A stretch of 64,000 bases of DNA from Pseudomonas sp. TH43 (GCF_016650635.1 NZ_JAEKFI010000003.1:1178001-1242000), one strand, 5' to 3'; shown: positions 42,032-51,045, counted from the first letter of the stretch. Translations and numbers: made by a program. The notes: generated from the letters alone by a model not told the origin.

Positions 42032-42813
42032 TAGAGTTTATATCCGGGGTCTTGTTTATCGAGTTTGCGCAGCAGCGCTGGCCAGGCCAGCGCGCCACCC
42101 ATGCCTTGCGCACTTTTGGTGACGCCAGCGATCATCGCTTTGGCACCCGCCAGAATTTGCGGTTCGATGGCGATGAGTTCAGCACCACCGGTCTGTGCCA
42201 TGACCTGAATGTCGCAGGCACGCTGGAAGGTGAACATCATCAGAAAGGTGTCGGCGATGGTGCCGCCACAAGTCAGCAGACCGTGGTTGTGCAGCATCAG
42301 GAAATTGTTCTCACCGAGGTCGGCCTGCAAGCGCGCCTTTTCTTCGTGGTTCAGCGCCACGCCTTCATAGGCGTGATAGGCCAGGCTCGACAGCACGAAC
42401 AGCGACTGCTGGCTGATCGGCAATACGCCCTGCTTTTGCGCCGACACCGCGACACCGGAGGCGGTGTGCGTATGCAGCACGCAAACCACATCGTGCCGCA
42501 CTTCGTGTACGGCGCTGTGGATGGTGTAACCGGCGGGATTGATCTCGTACGGGCTGTCCATGAGTTTGTTGCCCGCCTGGTCGACTTTCACCAGGCTCGA
42601 CGCGGTGATTTCATGGAACATCAGACCGAACGGGTTGATCAGGAAATCTTCGGTGCCCGGCACTTTCGCGGAAATGTGCGTGAAGATCAGATCGTCCCAG
42701 CCATGCAGCGCGACCAGACGATAACAAGCGGCGAGATCGACACGGGCCTGCCATTCCGCAGCACTGACCTGGCCTTTGACATTAAGGGACGATTGGACGG
42801 GGGCTACGCTCAC
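42031..42813 (-). CDS. Class II aldolase/adducin family protein
   Basis: A 260-residue protein of the zinc-dependent class II aldolase/adducin fold. Motifs: ARVDLAACYRLVALHGWDDLIFTHISAKVPG, HSAVHEVRHDVVCVLHTHTASGVAVSA with the metal histidines, and LMLHNHGLLTCGG. I choose the GTG at 42813 (family-like MSVAPVQSS start) because GAGG lies 8 nt upstream; a GTG at 42846 is the alternative. Coupled to the following hydrolase. Probably a small-molecule aldolase or dehydratase. Confidence 0.84.
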   Translation of the reverse strand: MSVAPVQSSLNVKGQVSAAEWQARVDLAACYRLVALHGWDDLIFTHISAKVPGTEDFLINPFGLMFHEITASSLVKVDQAGNKLMDSPYEINPAGYTIHSAVHEVRHDVVCVLHTHTASGVAVSAQKQGVLPISQQSLFVLSSLAYHAYEGVALNHEEKARLQADLGENNFLMLHNHGLLTCGGTIADTFLMMFTFQRACDIQVMAQTGGAELIAIEPQILAGAKAMIAGVTKSAQGMGGALAWPALLRKLDKQDPGYKL

Positions 42814-42944
42814 TGTATGCACCTCTGCGTTCTTATTGTTCTGCACGTGTGAGCAGTCTAGTCAGGCGCAGGCAATCGCGTAGTTGCATTGGCAGCCAGC
42901 TTGATGACTGACCGAGTCAGCCATGCAAACTCCTTGGATCCATG

Positions 42945-43631
42945 TCAAAGCAACGACGCCAACAAAGGTGCAGCAAACAGATTCAACAACCCGGTAAGTA
43001 CCATCACCAGCCCCGCAACCGACCCCTCTTCACCGCCCACTTCATGGGCGCGACTGACGCCGGCACCGTGCGCGCCGACCCCGAACAAGGCGCCGCGCGC
43101 CAAGGCACTGCGCAGCGGCAGCCACTTGAGCAGCACGCCACCGAGCATCGCCCCGATCACCCCGGTGAACATCACGAACACGGCAGTCAGTTCCGGCACG
43201 CCACCCAGATCCTGCGCGAGCGGCATGGCAAACGGCGTGGTGATCGAACGCGGTACCAGCGACAGTGTCACCGAGCTGTCGAGCGCCAGCGCTTTGGCCA
43301 GACCGAACGACGTCGCAATCGACGCCGTGCTGCCGGCGACCATGCCCAACATCAACGCCGACCAATGCCGCATCAACAAACGGCGCTGTTGCCAGATCGG
43401 TACGGCGAAGGCCACGGTCACCGGCCCGAGTACCAACATCAGCCAATGGGTGTTGCTCGAGTATTCGGCGTAAGCGGTATGCAGTGGCACGGCCAGCGCG
43501 AGCAGCAGCGCCGGCACCAGAATCAGCGGCGACAACAGATAACGCCCGGTGCGCCGATAAATCCAGCGGCTGAACAGGTACGCCAGCAAGGTGACGGCGA
43601 GCCAGAACATCGGCATCCATTCAAGCTTCAT
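42945..43631 (-). CDS. lrgB: LrgB/CidB-family membrane protein
   Basis: A 228-residue membrane protein with six or seven helices, the LrgB pattern: LVPRSITTPFAMPLAQDLGGVPELTAVFVMFTGVIGAMLG and ARGALFGVGAHGAGVSRAHEVGGEEGSVAGLVMVL. It is the partner of the holin-like LrgA/CidA protein; its start overlaps the lrgA stop by 11 nt. The system modulates envelope permeability and organic-acid stress or lysis. Confidence 0.92.
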   Translation of the reverse strand: MKLEWMPMFWLAVTLLAYLFSRWIYRRTGRYLLSPLILVPALLLALAVPLHTAYAEYSSNTHWLMLVLGPVTVAFAVPIWQQRRLLMRHWSALMLGMVAGSTASIATSFGLAKALALDSSVTLSLVPRSITTPFAMPLAQDLGGVPELTAVFVMFTGVIGAMLGGVLLKWLPLRSALARGALFGVGAHGAGVSRAHEVGGEEGSVAGLVMVLTGLLNLFAAPLLASLL

Positions 43632-44007
43632 GGGAACGCCTCATGCGCACGGCCAGTTCCACGGTGAATGCTGTAACCAGCATCACCATCAATGTGCTGG
43701 CGGCAATCACCAGGAGGATTCGCCAGCCGTCATTGCGCAACAGCGTGCCGTAGTCGAGCAGGCTCATCAGCGCCGGAATAAAGAACAGCAACATTTCGGC
43801 CATCAACAGTCCCGCGCCCAATTGCAGCGCCGCCGGTTTGACCCAGCCGAGAGCGAAGGCCAGCAACAGCAGCGCCATGCCGATCACACCACCGGGAATC
43901 GGCCACGCCAGCCACGCGGCGAGTTGGCAGCCGAGCAGGTACAGGCCGAGCAGTACGGCGAGTTCAGCGACTAAACGGGAAAGATGCTTGAGGGTTACGG
44001 CGTTCAT
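43621..44007 (-). CDS. lrgA: LrgA/CidA-family holin-like protein
   Basis: A 128-residue protein with four hydrophobic helices and the motif LAWPIPGGVIGMALLLLAFALG, then FFIPALMSLLDYG. ATG 44007 has AGGAG 7 nt upstream. First gene of the lrgAB pair, divergent from a LysR gene that probably controls it, as CidR does in other bacteria. Confidence 0.92.
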   Translation of the reverse strand: MNAVTLKHLSRLVAELAVLLGLYLLGCQLAAWLAWPIPGGVIGMALLLLAFALGWVKPAALQLGAGLLMAEMLLFFIPALMSLLDYGTLLRNDGWRILLVIAASTLMVMLVTAFTVELAVRMRRSHEA

Positions 44008-44104
44008 GGTTTTTGCTCCTGACAGGGGCATATTTTACGAAGCGACCTGCCATCCCTGAAGCGAATTGTTAGACTCAAAGCCATTCCAAAACGGAATCAG
44101 GACG

Positions 44105-44992
44105 ATGGAATTCAAACAACTGCGCAGTTTTGTCGAAGTCATGCATCAGGGCGGGTTTACCCAAGCGGCGAAGATCCTGCACATCAGCCAGTCGGCGGTG
44201 AGCAAACAGGTGGCGCAGCTGGAACAAAGCCTCGGCACGCCACTGCTTGAACGGCTGGGTTCACAATTGCGCCTGACCGCCGCCGGCAGCGTGGTGCTGC
44301 AACGCGCGGAAGGCATGCTGCGTTTGCGCAATGAATTGCTGGTTGAACTCGACGATCTCAGTCATCTGGCGCGCGGTGAATTACGCCTCGGATTGCCATT
44401 GCTGGGCAGCGACGCGCTGTTCGCCGGGCTGTTTGCCGAATATCGCCGGCGCTACCCGAACATCAGTGTGCAGTTGCTGGAGGGCGGCAGCCGCAACATC
44501 GAACAAGCTGTGCTCAACGGTGAACTGGAATTGGGCGGTAGTCTGCTGCCGAAAGATCCGCAGTTCGACTGTCAGCCGTTTTGCGACGAGAAACTCGACG
44601 CGCTGCTGCCGATCGATCATCCGCTGGCAGATCGAGGTGAAATCGGCCTGGAAGAATTGGCCGATACGCCATTCCTGCTCTATCAACGCAGCTTCGTGCT
44701 CAATGATCGATTGCTGCAAGCGTGCCAGCAAATGGGCTTTACGCCGAAGGAAGGCGGGCGCAGCGGTCAGGCGGATTTTCTTGCGGCGCTGGTCGCCGCC
44801 GGGCAAGGCGTGGTGCTGCTGCCCAGTGTCGTCGCGCGGGGGCTGGTGCGGCCAGGCGTGGTGCGCCTGACCTTGCGCGCGCCGGATTACCTGCGCTGGG
44901 ACATCGCGTTCATCTGGCGTAAGGGCGCCTATCTGTCGAATGCCGCGCAGGCGTGGCTGGCCCTCTTGCGCGAGCGCCCGATCAGCCCTTGA
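44105..44992 (+). CDS. LysR-family regulator (CidR-like position)
   Basis: A 295-residue LysR protein: HTH in MEFKQLRSFVEVMHQGGFTQAAKILHISQSAVSKQVAQLEQSLG, effector domain from about residue 90 (GELRLGLPLLGSDALFAGLF). Divergent from lrgAB with 97 bp between starts. Its 3' end overlaps the convergent flavodoxin gene by 11 bp. Confidence 0.9.
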   Translation: MEFKQLRSFVEVMHQGGFTQAAKILHISQSAVSKQVAQLEQSLGTPLLERLGSQLRLTAAGSVVLQRAEGMLRLRNELLVELDDLSHLARGELRLGLPLLGSDALFAGLFAEYRRRYPNISVQLLEGGSRNIEQAVLNGELELGGSLLPKDPQFDCQPFCDEKLDALLPIDHPLADRGEIGLEELADTPFLLYQRSFVLNDRLLQACQQMGFTPKEGGRSGQADFLAALVAAGQGVVLLPSVVARGLVRPGVVRLTLRAPDYLRWDIAFIWRKGAYLSNAAQAWLALLRERPISP

Positions 44993-45437
44993 GTACGTCG
45001 ATCAACTGCGCCAGCCAAGGCTCGGCGTCGGTTTCCGGGGTCACGCTTTCGCTGGCGTCGATGCGCAGCATTTCCTGCACTTCGCGCACGCCCAACTCTG
45101 CGAAGAGTTCGCGCATCTGCTCGCCACCACCGCAGAAGGTGTCGCCATAACTGGCGTCGCCGAGTGCAATGACCGCGCCCGGCAGACCGCGCCAAGCGGC
45201 GGGCAATTGATCGCGGATAGCCGAGTACAACGGTTGCAGGTTGTCCGGTAACTCGCCCATGCCGGTGGTCGAGGTCACCGCGAGGAATGCCTCGGGAGCG
45301 AACGCTTGTATGTCCGCCAGGCTGGCGCGCGCGTTGTAGAAGGTTTCAAAGCCAGCGGCTTTCAGCAGGTTCTGGGCGTGGCGGGCGACTTCTTCGGCGG
45401 TGCCGTAGACCGAACCGGAGAGGATGGCGACTTTCAT
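44982..45437 (-). CDS. MioC-like flavodoxin
   Basis: A 151-residue flavodoxin. FMN phosphate loop near the start (ILSGSVYGTAEEVARHAQNLL), then VTSTTGMGELPDNLQPLYSAI and GLPGAVIALGDASYGDTFCGGGEQM. ATG 45437 gives the canonical MKVAILSGSVYG; the open frame upstream is not coding. A small electron carrier of the MioC type; its redox partner is unknown. Confidence 0.9.
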   Translation of the reverse strand: MKVAILSGSVYGTAEEVARHAQNLLKAAGFETFYNARASLADIQAFAPEAFLAVTSTTGMGELPDNLQPLYSAIRDQLPAAWRGLPGAVIALGDASYGDTFCGGGEQMRELFAELGVREVQEMLRIDASESVTPETDAEPWLAQLIDVLKG

Positions 45438-45591
45438 CAATCTGATCCTGAAACTGAAAAAAATGAGCGGCGATAGTAACAGCCCGGGCCGCAAAGCTGC
45501 GATTGGATCTCAACTGGCCCTAATGGCCAGTAGACAGCGCCGGCGGTTCTTCTAGAATGCGAGCCTTCGGCAATTCTGAATGGACTCACAG

Positions 45592-46068
45592 ATGATCAAT
45601 GCCAATCTGCTGCAAATGGTGATCAATGCTTCGAACGATGGAATCGTGGTGGCAGAAAAGGAAGGCGAACAGGACAACATCCTGATTTACGTCAACCCGG
45701 CCTTCGAGCGCATGACGGGTTACAACAGCGAAGAAATCCTCTATCAGGACTGCCGCTTTCTGCAGGCCGGAGACCGCGACCAGCAAGGGCTTGGACTGAT
45801 TCGCGAGGTGCTGCGCAACAATGGATCGTGCCGGCAGATCCTGCGTAACTATCGCAAGGACGGCACGCCATTCTGGAATGAGCTGTCGCTTTCGACAGTA
45901 AAAAATGCTGAGGACGGCATGACGTACTTCGTCGGTGTGCAAAAGGATGTGACGGTTCAGGTCAAGGCTCAGCAGCGCGTCGCGCAACTGGAAGCCGAGG
46001 TTGCAGCCCTGCATGCAGAGCTGGCCGCACTGAAATCGACGAACGGTTCAAACAAAACAGCGAACTAA
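45592..46068 (+). CDS. Short LOV blue-light photoreceptor
   Basis: A 158-residue single-domain LOV protein with flanking helices and no output domain. It closely resembles the PpSB1-LOV and PpSB2-LOV proteins of P. putida: MINANLLQMVINASNDGIVVAEKEG, NPAFERMTGY, the flavin-adduct cysteine in ILYQDCRFLQ (Cys54; Cys53 in PpSB1-LOV), then LRNYRKDGTPFWNELS and TYFVGVQKDVT. A coiled C-terminal helix (VAQLEAEVAALHAELAALK) fits dimerisation. An in-frame ATG at 45580 would add four residues. Its neighbour is a LitR-like MerR gene, the known functional partner type. Confidence 0.93.
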   Translation: MINANLLQMVINASNDGIVVAEKEGEQDNILIYVNPAFERMTGYNSEEILYQDCRFLQAGDRDQQGLGLIREVLRNNGSCRQILRNYRKDGTPFWNELSLSTVKNAEDGMTYFVGVQKDVTVQVKAQQRVAQLEAEVAALHAELAALKSTNGSNKTAN

Positions 46069-46122
46069 TTGTCATTAACTACAATCACCAATGACTTTGT
46101 AACTATTTCTTTCGAGCGAGCC

Positions 46123-46728
46123 ATGCAACGCGACGCCCTCCTCACTCAGGATGAGCTGGATTTTATCCAGACCATGCAGCACAACCCGCAGCTAAACGTG
46201 CGGGATGCGACGTCGAGTCTGCTGGTTAATGGCGGTTCGCAAATTCGTGATCTGCTCACGCGCCTGGCCGCTCATGAGCAAGTGACCATTCAGGCCAACT
46301 TCGAAAATCAGCAGATGACCTTCCCCCTGCACCTGGTGGAAGACGAGTTTCACGCCCTGCATTTACGCTTGGGTGTGCCGAGCATCTACGAAGATGGCCC
46401 GATGGTCCGCCCTTGGCGACTGGCCCTTGAAGAACCGGTGGCGTTGGAAAATGCCAAAGGCCAACCCGGCACGATGTGGGTGCATGAGGTTTCGCACAAA
46501 GGCGTGCTGCTCGAAATGCGCAACAAGACCAAGCCACCCAAGCACTTTGCGCTGTGGTTCAGCCCTTCCGGTTATGAGCGAATTTCACTGCGTGGCAATT
46601 TCGAGCGCGAAACCGAGCACGGTTTCCATGCCTACGAACTGAGCCAGACAGATGCTGATGAAACCGAGCGCCTGCGCCAGTTCATCCTGCAACAACACCG
46701 CCTGACCCACCCCGCCCTGCACACCTGA
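46123..46728 (+). CDS. PilZ-like domain protein (degenerate)
   Basis: A 201-residue soluble protein. The N-terminal half (LLTQDELDFIQTMQHNPQ) looks helical. A beta-rich C-terminal half follows with RPWRLALEEPV and HEVSHKGVLLEM, which resembles the PilZ D/NxSxxG motif but with E in first place and an imperfect RxxxR. c-di-GMP binding is therefore doubtful. I take ATG 46123; an upstream TTG directly after the LOV stop is unlikely. Located between the LOV gene and the convergent MerR gene, it may work in light signalling; this is inference. Confidence 0.6.
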   Translation: MQRDALLTQDELDFIQTMQHNPQLNVRDATSSLLVNGGSQIRDLLTRLAAHEQVTIQANFENQQMTFPLHLVEDEFHALHLRLGVPSIYEDGPMVRPWRLALEEPVALENAKGQPGTMWVHEVSHKGVLLEMRNKTKPPKHFALWFSPSGYERISLRGNFERETEHGFHAYELSQTDADETERLRQFILQQHRLTHPALHT

Positions 46729-46731
46729 GTT

Positions 46732-47709
46732 TCAGGTATCGAGTTTTCCTGCGAGAAACTGCGTCAGCCGCTGACGCATGGTCGCCCCCTCATTGCCCAG
46801 GCAACCGATCGAAGACCCGGCCAGAGTGTCCTGCGCCAGGTCGGCGGCATCGCCGGCCAACAACACCTGACAATCCAGGCTCAGCGCCAATCGATTCAGG
46901 CGCCGTGATAACTCCGCAGCCGGTGCATGATTGGAAAACAGCACCAGCGCCTGGGGTTTGATCTTTTCGCAGACCAACGTCAATTCATCGAACGGCTGGC
47001 CGGCCGTCAACACCCGCACTCCCGAGTCGCTGCCACTCAAAAACAGCGCGGCCACCAGCAACTCCAGCTCCCGGCACTGCCCGGCCAACGCACTGACGAT
47101 AATCTTGCGCGGCTGTGCTGTGCGTAACGCAATGACTCGCTGCAGCACCCGCGTGCGCAGATAGCCATCGAGAAACAACCATTCACTGGTTTGCCCGAAA
47201 CTGTCCTGGCGCTGCAGCAATTGCCGCCACAGTGGCAGCAGAATGTCCTGGAACACCACCGGCAACGAATACGAAGAAAAGATCTGCCCGTAGACCCGAT
47301 CCAGCTCAAGATCATCGAACGCACTGACGGCACGCTGCACTTGATGCTGCCATTGCAGGTAATCGGCCTGCACCCGATCTTCGGCAATGTAGTTGGCCAG
47401 CACTTTCAGCGGCTCGGTCTTGGCGAGGATCTTGCCGATCTTGCTGACGGCCACGCCACGGTCGATCCATTCGACGATGCTGCGCACGCGCTCGATATCG
47501 GTCATCGAATACAACCGATGCCCACTTTCGGTGCGCGTCGGTTCAATCAAACCATAGCGCCTCTCCCAGGCACGCAGGGTGACCGGATTGACACCGGTCA
47601 GCCGCGAGACTTCGCGTATCGGGAACAGGTCTTCGCGCTCGAGCGCTACAGATGCCTGCGAAATAAGGCTTGAGTCCGTCATGACAGGCATGTGGCTATC
47701 GACGTCCAT
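46732..47709 (-). CDS. LitR/CarH-type MerR regulator lacking B12 ligands
   Basis: A ~325-residue MerR-family regulator. HTH with LFPIREVSRLTGVNPVTLRAWERRYGLIEPTR, then a helical bundle and a Rossmann-like C-terminal domain in the position of the CarH cobalamin module. In CarH an E-H pair in the bundle and a DxHxxG histidine bind cobalamin. Here the corresponding regions read SEWLFLDGYLRTR and AGQCRELELLVAALFLSG, without those histidines. This fits the class II LitR proteins (PplR) of P. putida, which do not need B12 and act with LOV photoreceptors. Several starts are possible (47748, 47709, 47691); none has a clear ribosome site. Confidence 0.82.
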   Translation of the reverse strand: MDVDSHMPVMTDSSLISQASVALEREDLFPIREVSRLTGVNPVTLRAWERRYGLIEPTRTESGHRLYSMTDIERVRSIVEWIDRGVAVSKIGKILAKTEPLKVLANYIAEDRVQADYLQWQHQVQRAVSAFDDLELDRVYGQIFSSYSLPVVFQDILLPLWRQLLQRQDSFGQTSEWLFLDGYLRTRVLQRVIALRTAQPRKIIVSALAGQCRELELLVAALFLSGSDSGVRVLTAGQPFDELTLVCEKIKPQALVLFSNHAPAAELSRRLNRLALSLDCQVLLAGDAADLAQDTLAGSSIGCLGNEGATMRQRLTQFLAGKLDT

Positions 47710-47902
47710 GTGAGTAAATTGGATCCCATTGTAGTTGCAATGCTCCATAAAGGTTCATGCGACGAACTACGACGAAAGTCGCTGGTTAAATCGCGAAAAT
47801 CAGGAATAATCCTTGCTTGCAATAAAACGCAGGCCACTACCCCGGCCTGCGTCTGGCGAAACTCCTACCCGGAGCAACGCGTTCGTAATACGGAGATACA
47901 CA

Positions 47903-48472
47903 ATGTCTACTTCCCCCGTCACGCTGATGGTTGCGCGTCGCGTCGCCGATGGCCGCTATCAGGATCTGATCGCCTGGCTGCGCGAAGGCGAACAACTGGC
48001 CACCGACTTCCCCGGTTATCTCGGCTCTGGCGTGCTGGCTCCGCCGCCTGGCGATAACGAGTTTCAAATCATTTTTCGCTTCGTCGACGAACAGACTTTG
48101 CATGCCTGGGAGCATTCGGCTTCCCGCACTGCGTGGCTGGATCGCGGCAGCGATCTGTTTCTGCACCCCAAGGAACATCGGGTCAGCGGCATCGAGGGCT
48201 GGTTCGGTGCAGCCGGTCAGCGGCCACCACGCTGGAAACAGGCCGTGGCCATCTGGTTGGCATTCTTTCCGGTTTCGCTGCTGTTCAACTTCGTGCTCGG
48301 CCCGCTGCTCGGCGATATGAGCCTGCTGCCGCGGGTTTTTATCAGCACTTTGTGCCTGACGCCACTGATGGTTTACTTCTTTATACCGTTGTCGACGCGG
48401 TTGCTGGCCAATTGGTTGAACAGCACACCGACGCGACGCTTGCCGGCCGAGCCAGTTTCTCAAAACCGATGA
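47903..48472 (+). CDS. Antibiotic-biosynthesis-monooxygenase domain protein with membrane tail
   Basis: A 189-residue protein. The N-terminal ABM-like ferredoxin-fold domain is at about residues 5-95 (TLMVARRVADGRYQDLIAWLREG, FQIIFRFVDEQTLHAWEHSASRTAWL). Two membrane helices follow (AVAIWLAFFPVSLLFNFVLGPLL and VFISTLCLTPLMVYFFIPLS). ATG 47903 has GGAG 7 nt upstream. It is divergent from the LitR-like gene, so light control is plausible. The 193-bp divergent region contains a hairpin (GCAGGCC/GGCCTGC at 47829-47850), but I found no TGTACA-N12-TGTACA site. Confidence 0.8.
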   Translation: MSTSPVTLMVARRVADGRYQDLIAWLREGEQLATDFPGYLGSGVLAPPPGDNEFQIIFRFVDEQTLHAWEHSASRTAWLDRGSDLFLHPKEHRVSGIEGWFGAAGQRPPRWKQAVAIWLAFFPVSLLFNFVLGPLLGDMSLLPRVFISTLCLTPLMVYFFIPLSTRLLANWLNSTPTRRLPAEPVSQNR

Positions 48473-48480
48473 AACGTCTT

Positions 48481-48568
48481 TAGGAGCAAGGCTTGCCCGC
48501 GAAGGCCATGTGTCATTCAGCATTGTCGGCGGCTGACACACTGCTTTCGCGGGCAAGCCTTGCTCCTG
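48481..48568. repeat. REP-type inverted repeat pair
   Basis: TAGGAGCAAGGCTTGCCCGC on the left, GCGGGCAAGCCTTGCTCCTG on the right. Lies between the ABM gene and folM, so the two may be separately transcribed. Confidence 0.85.
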
Positions 48569-48653
48569 CGAGAAACGCAAAGCCCTTCCCGCAATAGGTG
48601 GGTAAGCCGTGTCGCTGTTATAGTTTTTGCTCTACCCGCGACGCGAGCTGTTC

Positions 48654-49364
48654 ATGACCACCACTTCCGCCCCGATCCTCATCACCGGTGCCGGCCAACG
48701 TGTCGGTCTGCATTGTGCGCAGCGTCTGCTCGAAGATGGCTACAGCGTCATCTTCACCTACCGCACTGAACGCCCCGGCGTACAAACACTGCGTGATCTG
48801 GGTGCCATCGGCCTGTTCGCCGACTTCTCCAGCGAAGCCGGCATCCTTGCCTTCATTGGCGAACTCAACACCCACACCGACAGCCTGCGCGCCATCGTCC
48901 ACAACGCCTCAGAATGGCTGGCCGAAACCCCGGACAGCGAGGCCGAAGCGTTCACGCGCATGTTCAATCTGCACATGCTTGCGCCGTACCTGATCAACCT
49001 GCACTGCGCGGAGCTGCTGCAACGCTCGACGCCTGCCGACATCATCCATATCAGCGACGACGTCACGCGCAAGGGCAGCAGCAAGCACATCGGCTATTGC
49101 GCCAGCAAAGCCGGGCTCGACAGCCTGACCCTGTCCTTCGCCGCCCGCTATGCGCCGGCCATCAAGGTCAACACCGTCGCGCCGGCCCTGCTATTGTTCA
49201 ACCCCGACGACAACGCGGCGTACCGCGCCAAAGCCCTGGCCAAATCCGCGCTGGGCATCGAACCGGGCAGCGAAGTGATCTATCAGAGCCTGCGCTACCT
49301 GCTCGACAACCCGTATGTCACCGGTACGACCCTGACCGTCAACGGCGGACGGCACGTCAAATAA
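48654..49364 (+). CDS. folM: Dihydromonapterin reductase
   Basis: A 236-residue short-chain dehydrogenase of the FolM type that reduces dihydromonapterin (and dihydrofolate) with NADPH. Rossmann motif [20 protein letters not shown], then [10 protein letters not shown], active-site [24 protein letters not shown] with Tyr and Lys, and [12 protein letters not shown] at the end. ATG 48654 is chosen as family-like. It is 22 bp upstream of folE in a pterin operon. Confidence 0.92.
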   Translation: MTTTSAPILITGAGQRVGLHCAQRLLEDGYSVIFTYRTERPGVQTLRDLGAIGLFADFSSEAGILAFIGELNTHTDSLRAIVHNASEWLAETPDSEAEAFTRMFNLHMLAPYLINLHCAELLQRSTPADIIHISDDVTRKGSSKHIGYCASKAGLDSLTLSFAARYAPAIKVNTVAPALLLFNPDDNAAYRAKALAKSALGIEPGSEVIYQSLRYLLDNPYVTGTTLTVNGGRHVK

Positions 49365-49386
49365 CGCCGCCCCGAGAGGATCTTGC

Positions 49387-49947
49387 ATGCCACTGTCCCT
49401 GCCCGAAAACTACCGCGAAATCCTTATCGGCCTCGGTGAAGACCCCGACCGCGAAGGCCTGCTCGACACCCCGGTACGCGCGGCCAAGGCCATGCAATAC
49501 CTGTGTCACGGCTACGAACAGAGCGTTGAGGAGATCGTCAATGGCGCGTTGTTTGCCTCTGACAGCGACGAGATGATCATCGTCGCTGACATCGAGTTGT
49601 ACTCGTTGTGCGAACATCACTTGCTGCCCTTCATCGGCAAGGCCCATGTGGCTTATATTCCGACAGGCAAGGTGTTGGGCCTGTCGAAAATCGCGCGGCT
49701 GGTGGACATGTTCGCGCGGCGCCTGCAGATTCAGGAAAACCTCACGCGGCAAATTGCCGATGCGGTGCAACAGGTCACCGATGCCGCCGGCGTCGCCGTG
49801 GTCATCGAAGCCAAGCACATGTGCATGATGATGCGCGGCGTGGAAAAACAGAATTCGACGATGAACACCTCGGTCATGCTCGGCGCCTTCCGCGAGTCGA
49901 GCAACACCCGCCAGGAGTTCCTGCAATTGATTGGACGGAGCAAGTAA
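49387..49947 (+). CDS. folE: GTP cyclohydrolase I
   Basis: A 186-residue FolE that turns GTP into dihydroneopterin triphosphate. Zinc and active-site residues are present in [51 protein letters not shown] and [21 protein letters not shown]. It sits between folM and folX, so in this operon it probably supplies tetrahydromonapterin. In P. putida a folE is light-inducible through the LOV-LitR system, and this copy lies near such a pair. Confidence 0.96.
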   Translation: MPLSLPENYREILIGLGEDPDREGLLDTPVRAAKAMQYLCHGYEQSVEEIVNGALFASDSDEMIIVADIELYSLCEHHLLPFIGKAHVAYIPTGKVLGLSKIARLVDMFARRLQIQENLTRQIADAVQQVTDAAGVAVVIEAKHMCMMMRGVEKQNSTMNTSVMLGAFRESSNTRQEFLQLIGRSK

Positions 49948-50319
49948 ATGCCACAACTTCAGCCGGGAATGGCGCGCATCCGGGTCAAGGATCTGCGCTT
50001 GCGCACCTTTATCGGGATCAACGAGGACGAGATCCTCAACAAGCAGGATGTGCTGATCAATCTGACCATCCTGTATGCCGCGCAGGAAGCGGTGCGCGAT
50101 AACGACATCGACCACGCACTGAATTACCGCACGATCACCAAGGCGATCATCGCCCACGTCGAGGGCAACCGCTTTGCGCTGCTCGAACGCCTGACTCAGG
50201 AATTGCTGGATCTGGTAATGAGCAATGGTTCGGTGCTGTACGCCGAAGTCGAAGTCGACAAGCCGCACGCACTGCGTTTTGCCGAGTCGGTATCAATAAC
50301 GCTCGCGGCGAGCCGCTGA
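49948..50319 (+). CDS. folX: Dihydroneopterin triphosphate 2'-epimerase
   Basis: A 123-residue FolB/FolX-fold enzyme that epimerises dihydroneopterin triphosphate to the monapterin form. Motifs: [33 protein letters not shown] and [34 protein letters not shown]. It begins immediately after the folE stop with no gap. The grouping with folM supports FolX rather than FolB. Confidence 0.92.
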   Translation: MPQLQPGMARIRVKDLRLRTFIGINEDEILNKQDVLINLTILYAAQEAVRDNDIDHALNYRTITKAIIAHVEGNRFALLERLTQELLDLVMSNGSVLYAEVEVDKPHALRFAESVSITLAASR

Positions 50320-50402
50320 GCTTCAAGCTTCGAGCCGCAAGCGTTAAGCTACAGCCACCCACAATCCAAACTTGCAGCTTGAAGCTCGCCGCTTGAAGCT
50401 GT
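50320..50402. repeat. Small inverted GCTTCAAGCT-type repeats
   Basis: Motifs AGCTTCAAGCTTCGAGCCGC and GCAGCTTGAAGCTCGCCGC face each other in the 98 bp between folX and the DUF1244 gene and can pair. No promoter is obvious. Confidence 0.55.
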
Positions 50403-50417
50403 CTCGAAGAGACCTCC

Positions 50418-50714
50418 ATGACCGAGCAACAACGCCTCGAACTCGAAGCCGCCGCCTTCCGCCGGCTGGTCGCCCACCTGGACAGCCGCAAGGACGTGCA
50501 GAACATCGACCTGATGAACCTCGCCGGGTTCTGCCGTAACTGCCTGTCGAAGTGGTACAAGGCCGAAGCCGACGAGCGCCAGATAGACGTCAGCCTCGAT
50601 GACGCCCGCGAAGTGGTTTACGGCATGCCGTACGCCGAGTGGAAAGCCCAATTTCAGCAAGAAGCCAGCGCCGAACAACAAGCGGCGTTCGCCAAAGGAA
50701 AAACCCATGAGTGA
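50418..50714 (+). CDS. DUF1244 family protein
   Basis: A 98-residue helical protein with the DUF1244 signature IDLMNLAGFCRNCLSKWYKAEAD and GMPYAEWKAQF. The CxxC (CRNC) could bind metal. Function unknown. It overlaps the next gene by 8 nt, so the two are co-translated. Confidence 0.85.
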   Translation: MTEQQRLELEAAAFRRLVAHLDSRKDVQNIDLMNLAGFCRNCLSKWYKAEADERQIDVSLDDAREVVYGMPYAEWKAQFQQEASAEQQAAFAKGKTHE

Positions 50715-51045
50715 CCTGAACACCCTGCGCGCCAGCCTCAAGAGCGGTGAACACGCTTTCGCCGACACTCTGGCGTTTATCGCCGCCGGGTATGACTACC
50801 AGCCGCAGGCGTTCAACAACGGTGGAGTGGATAACGCGGCTGGGCAGAACGAAGGCTCGTGCAAGACCCTCGGTCTGGCGCTGCTGGAAGGTCTGAGCGA
50901 TGAAGAAGCGCTGCTGGCGTTTGGCGAGCATTACCGCTCGGTGGTGGCGACGCCTGAGGGCAGTGATCACGGCAACATTCGAGCGTTGATCGCTCATGGC
51001 CTGGCCGGTGTGAAATTCACCGCACAGCCCCTGACCCGCCGCTGA
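50707..51045 (+). CDS. HopJ-family protein
   Basis: A 112-residue protein of the HopJ family, named after a Pseudomonas type III effector but widespread in bacteria without that system: FADTLAFIAAGYDYQPQAFNNGGVDNAAGQNEGSCKTLGLALLEG, then FGEHYRSVVATPEGSDHGNIRAL. ATG 50707 is inside the end of the DUF1244 gene. A housekeeping role is more likely than secretion. Confidence 0.85.
   Translation: MSDLNTLRASLKSGEHAFADTLAFIAAGYDYQPQAFNNGGVDNAAGQNEGSCKTLGLALLEGLSDEEALLAFGEHYRSVVATPEGSDHGNIRALIAHGLAGVKFTAQPLTRR

Noticed and set aside
47710..47902. PplR1-type operator (TGTACA-N12-TGTACA) between the MerR and ABM genes
   Set aside because: I looked for it by eye here and upstream of the LOV and folM genes and found no good match, so no site is annotated.
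50707..51045. Type III secretion effector
   Set aside because: HopJ-family name only; the context is a housekeeping operon and no secretion signal or hrp box is visible.
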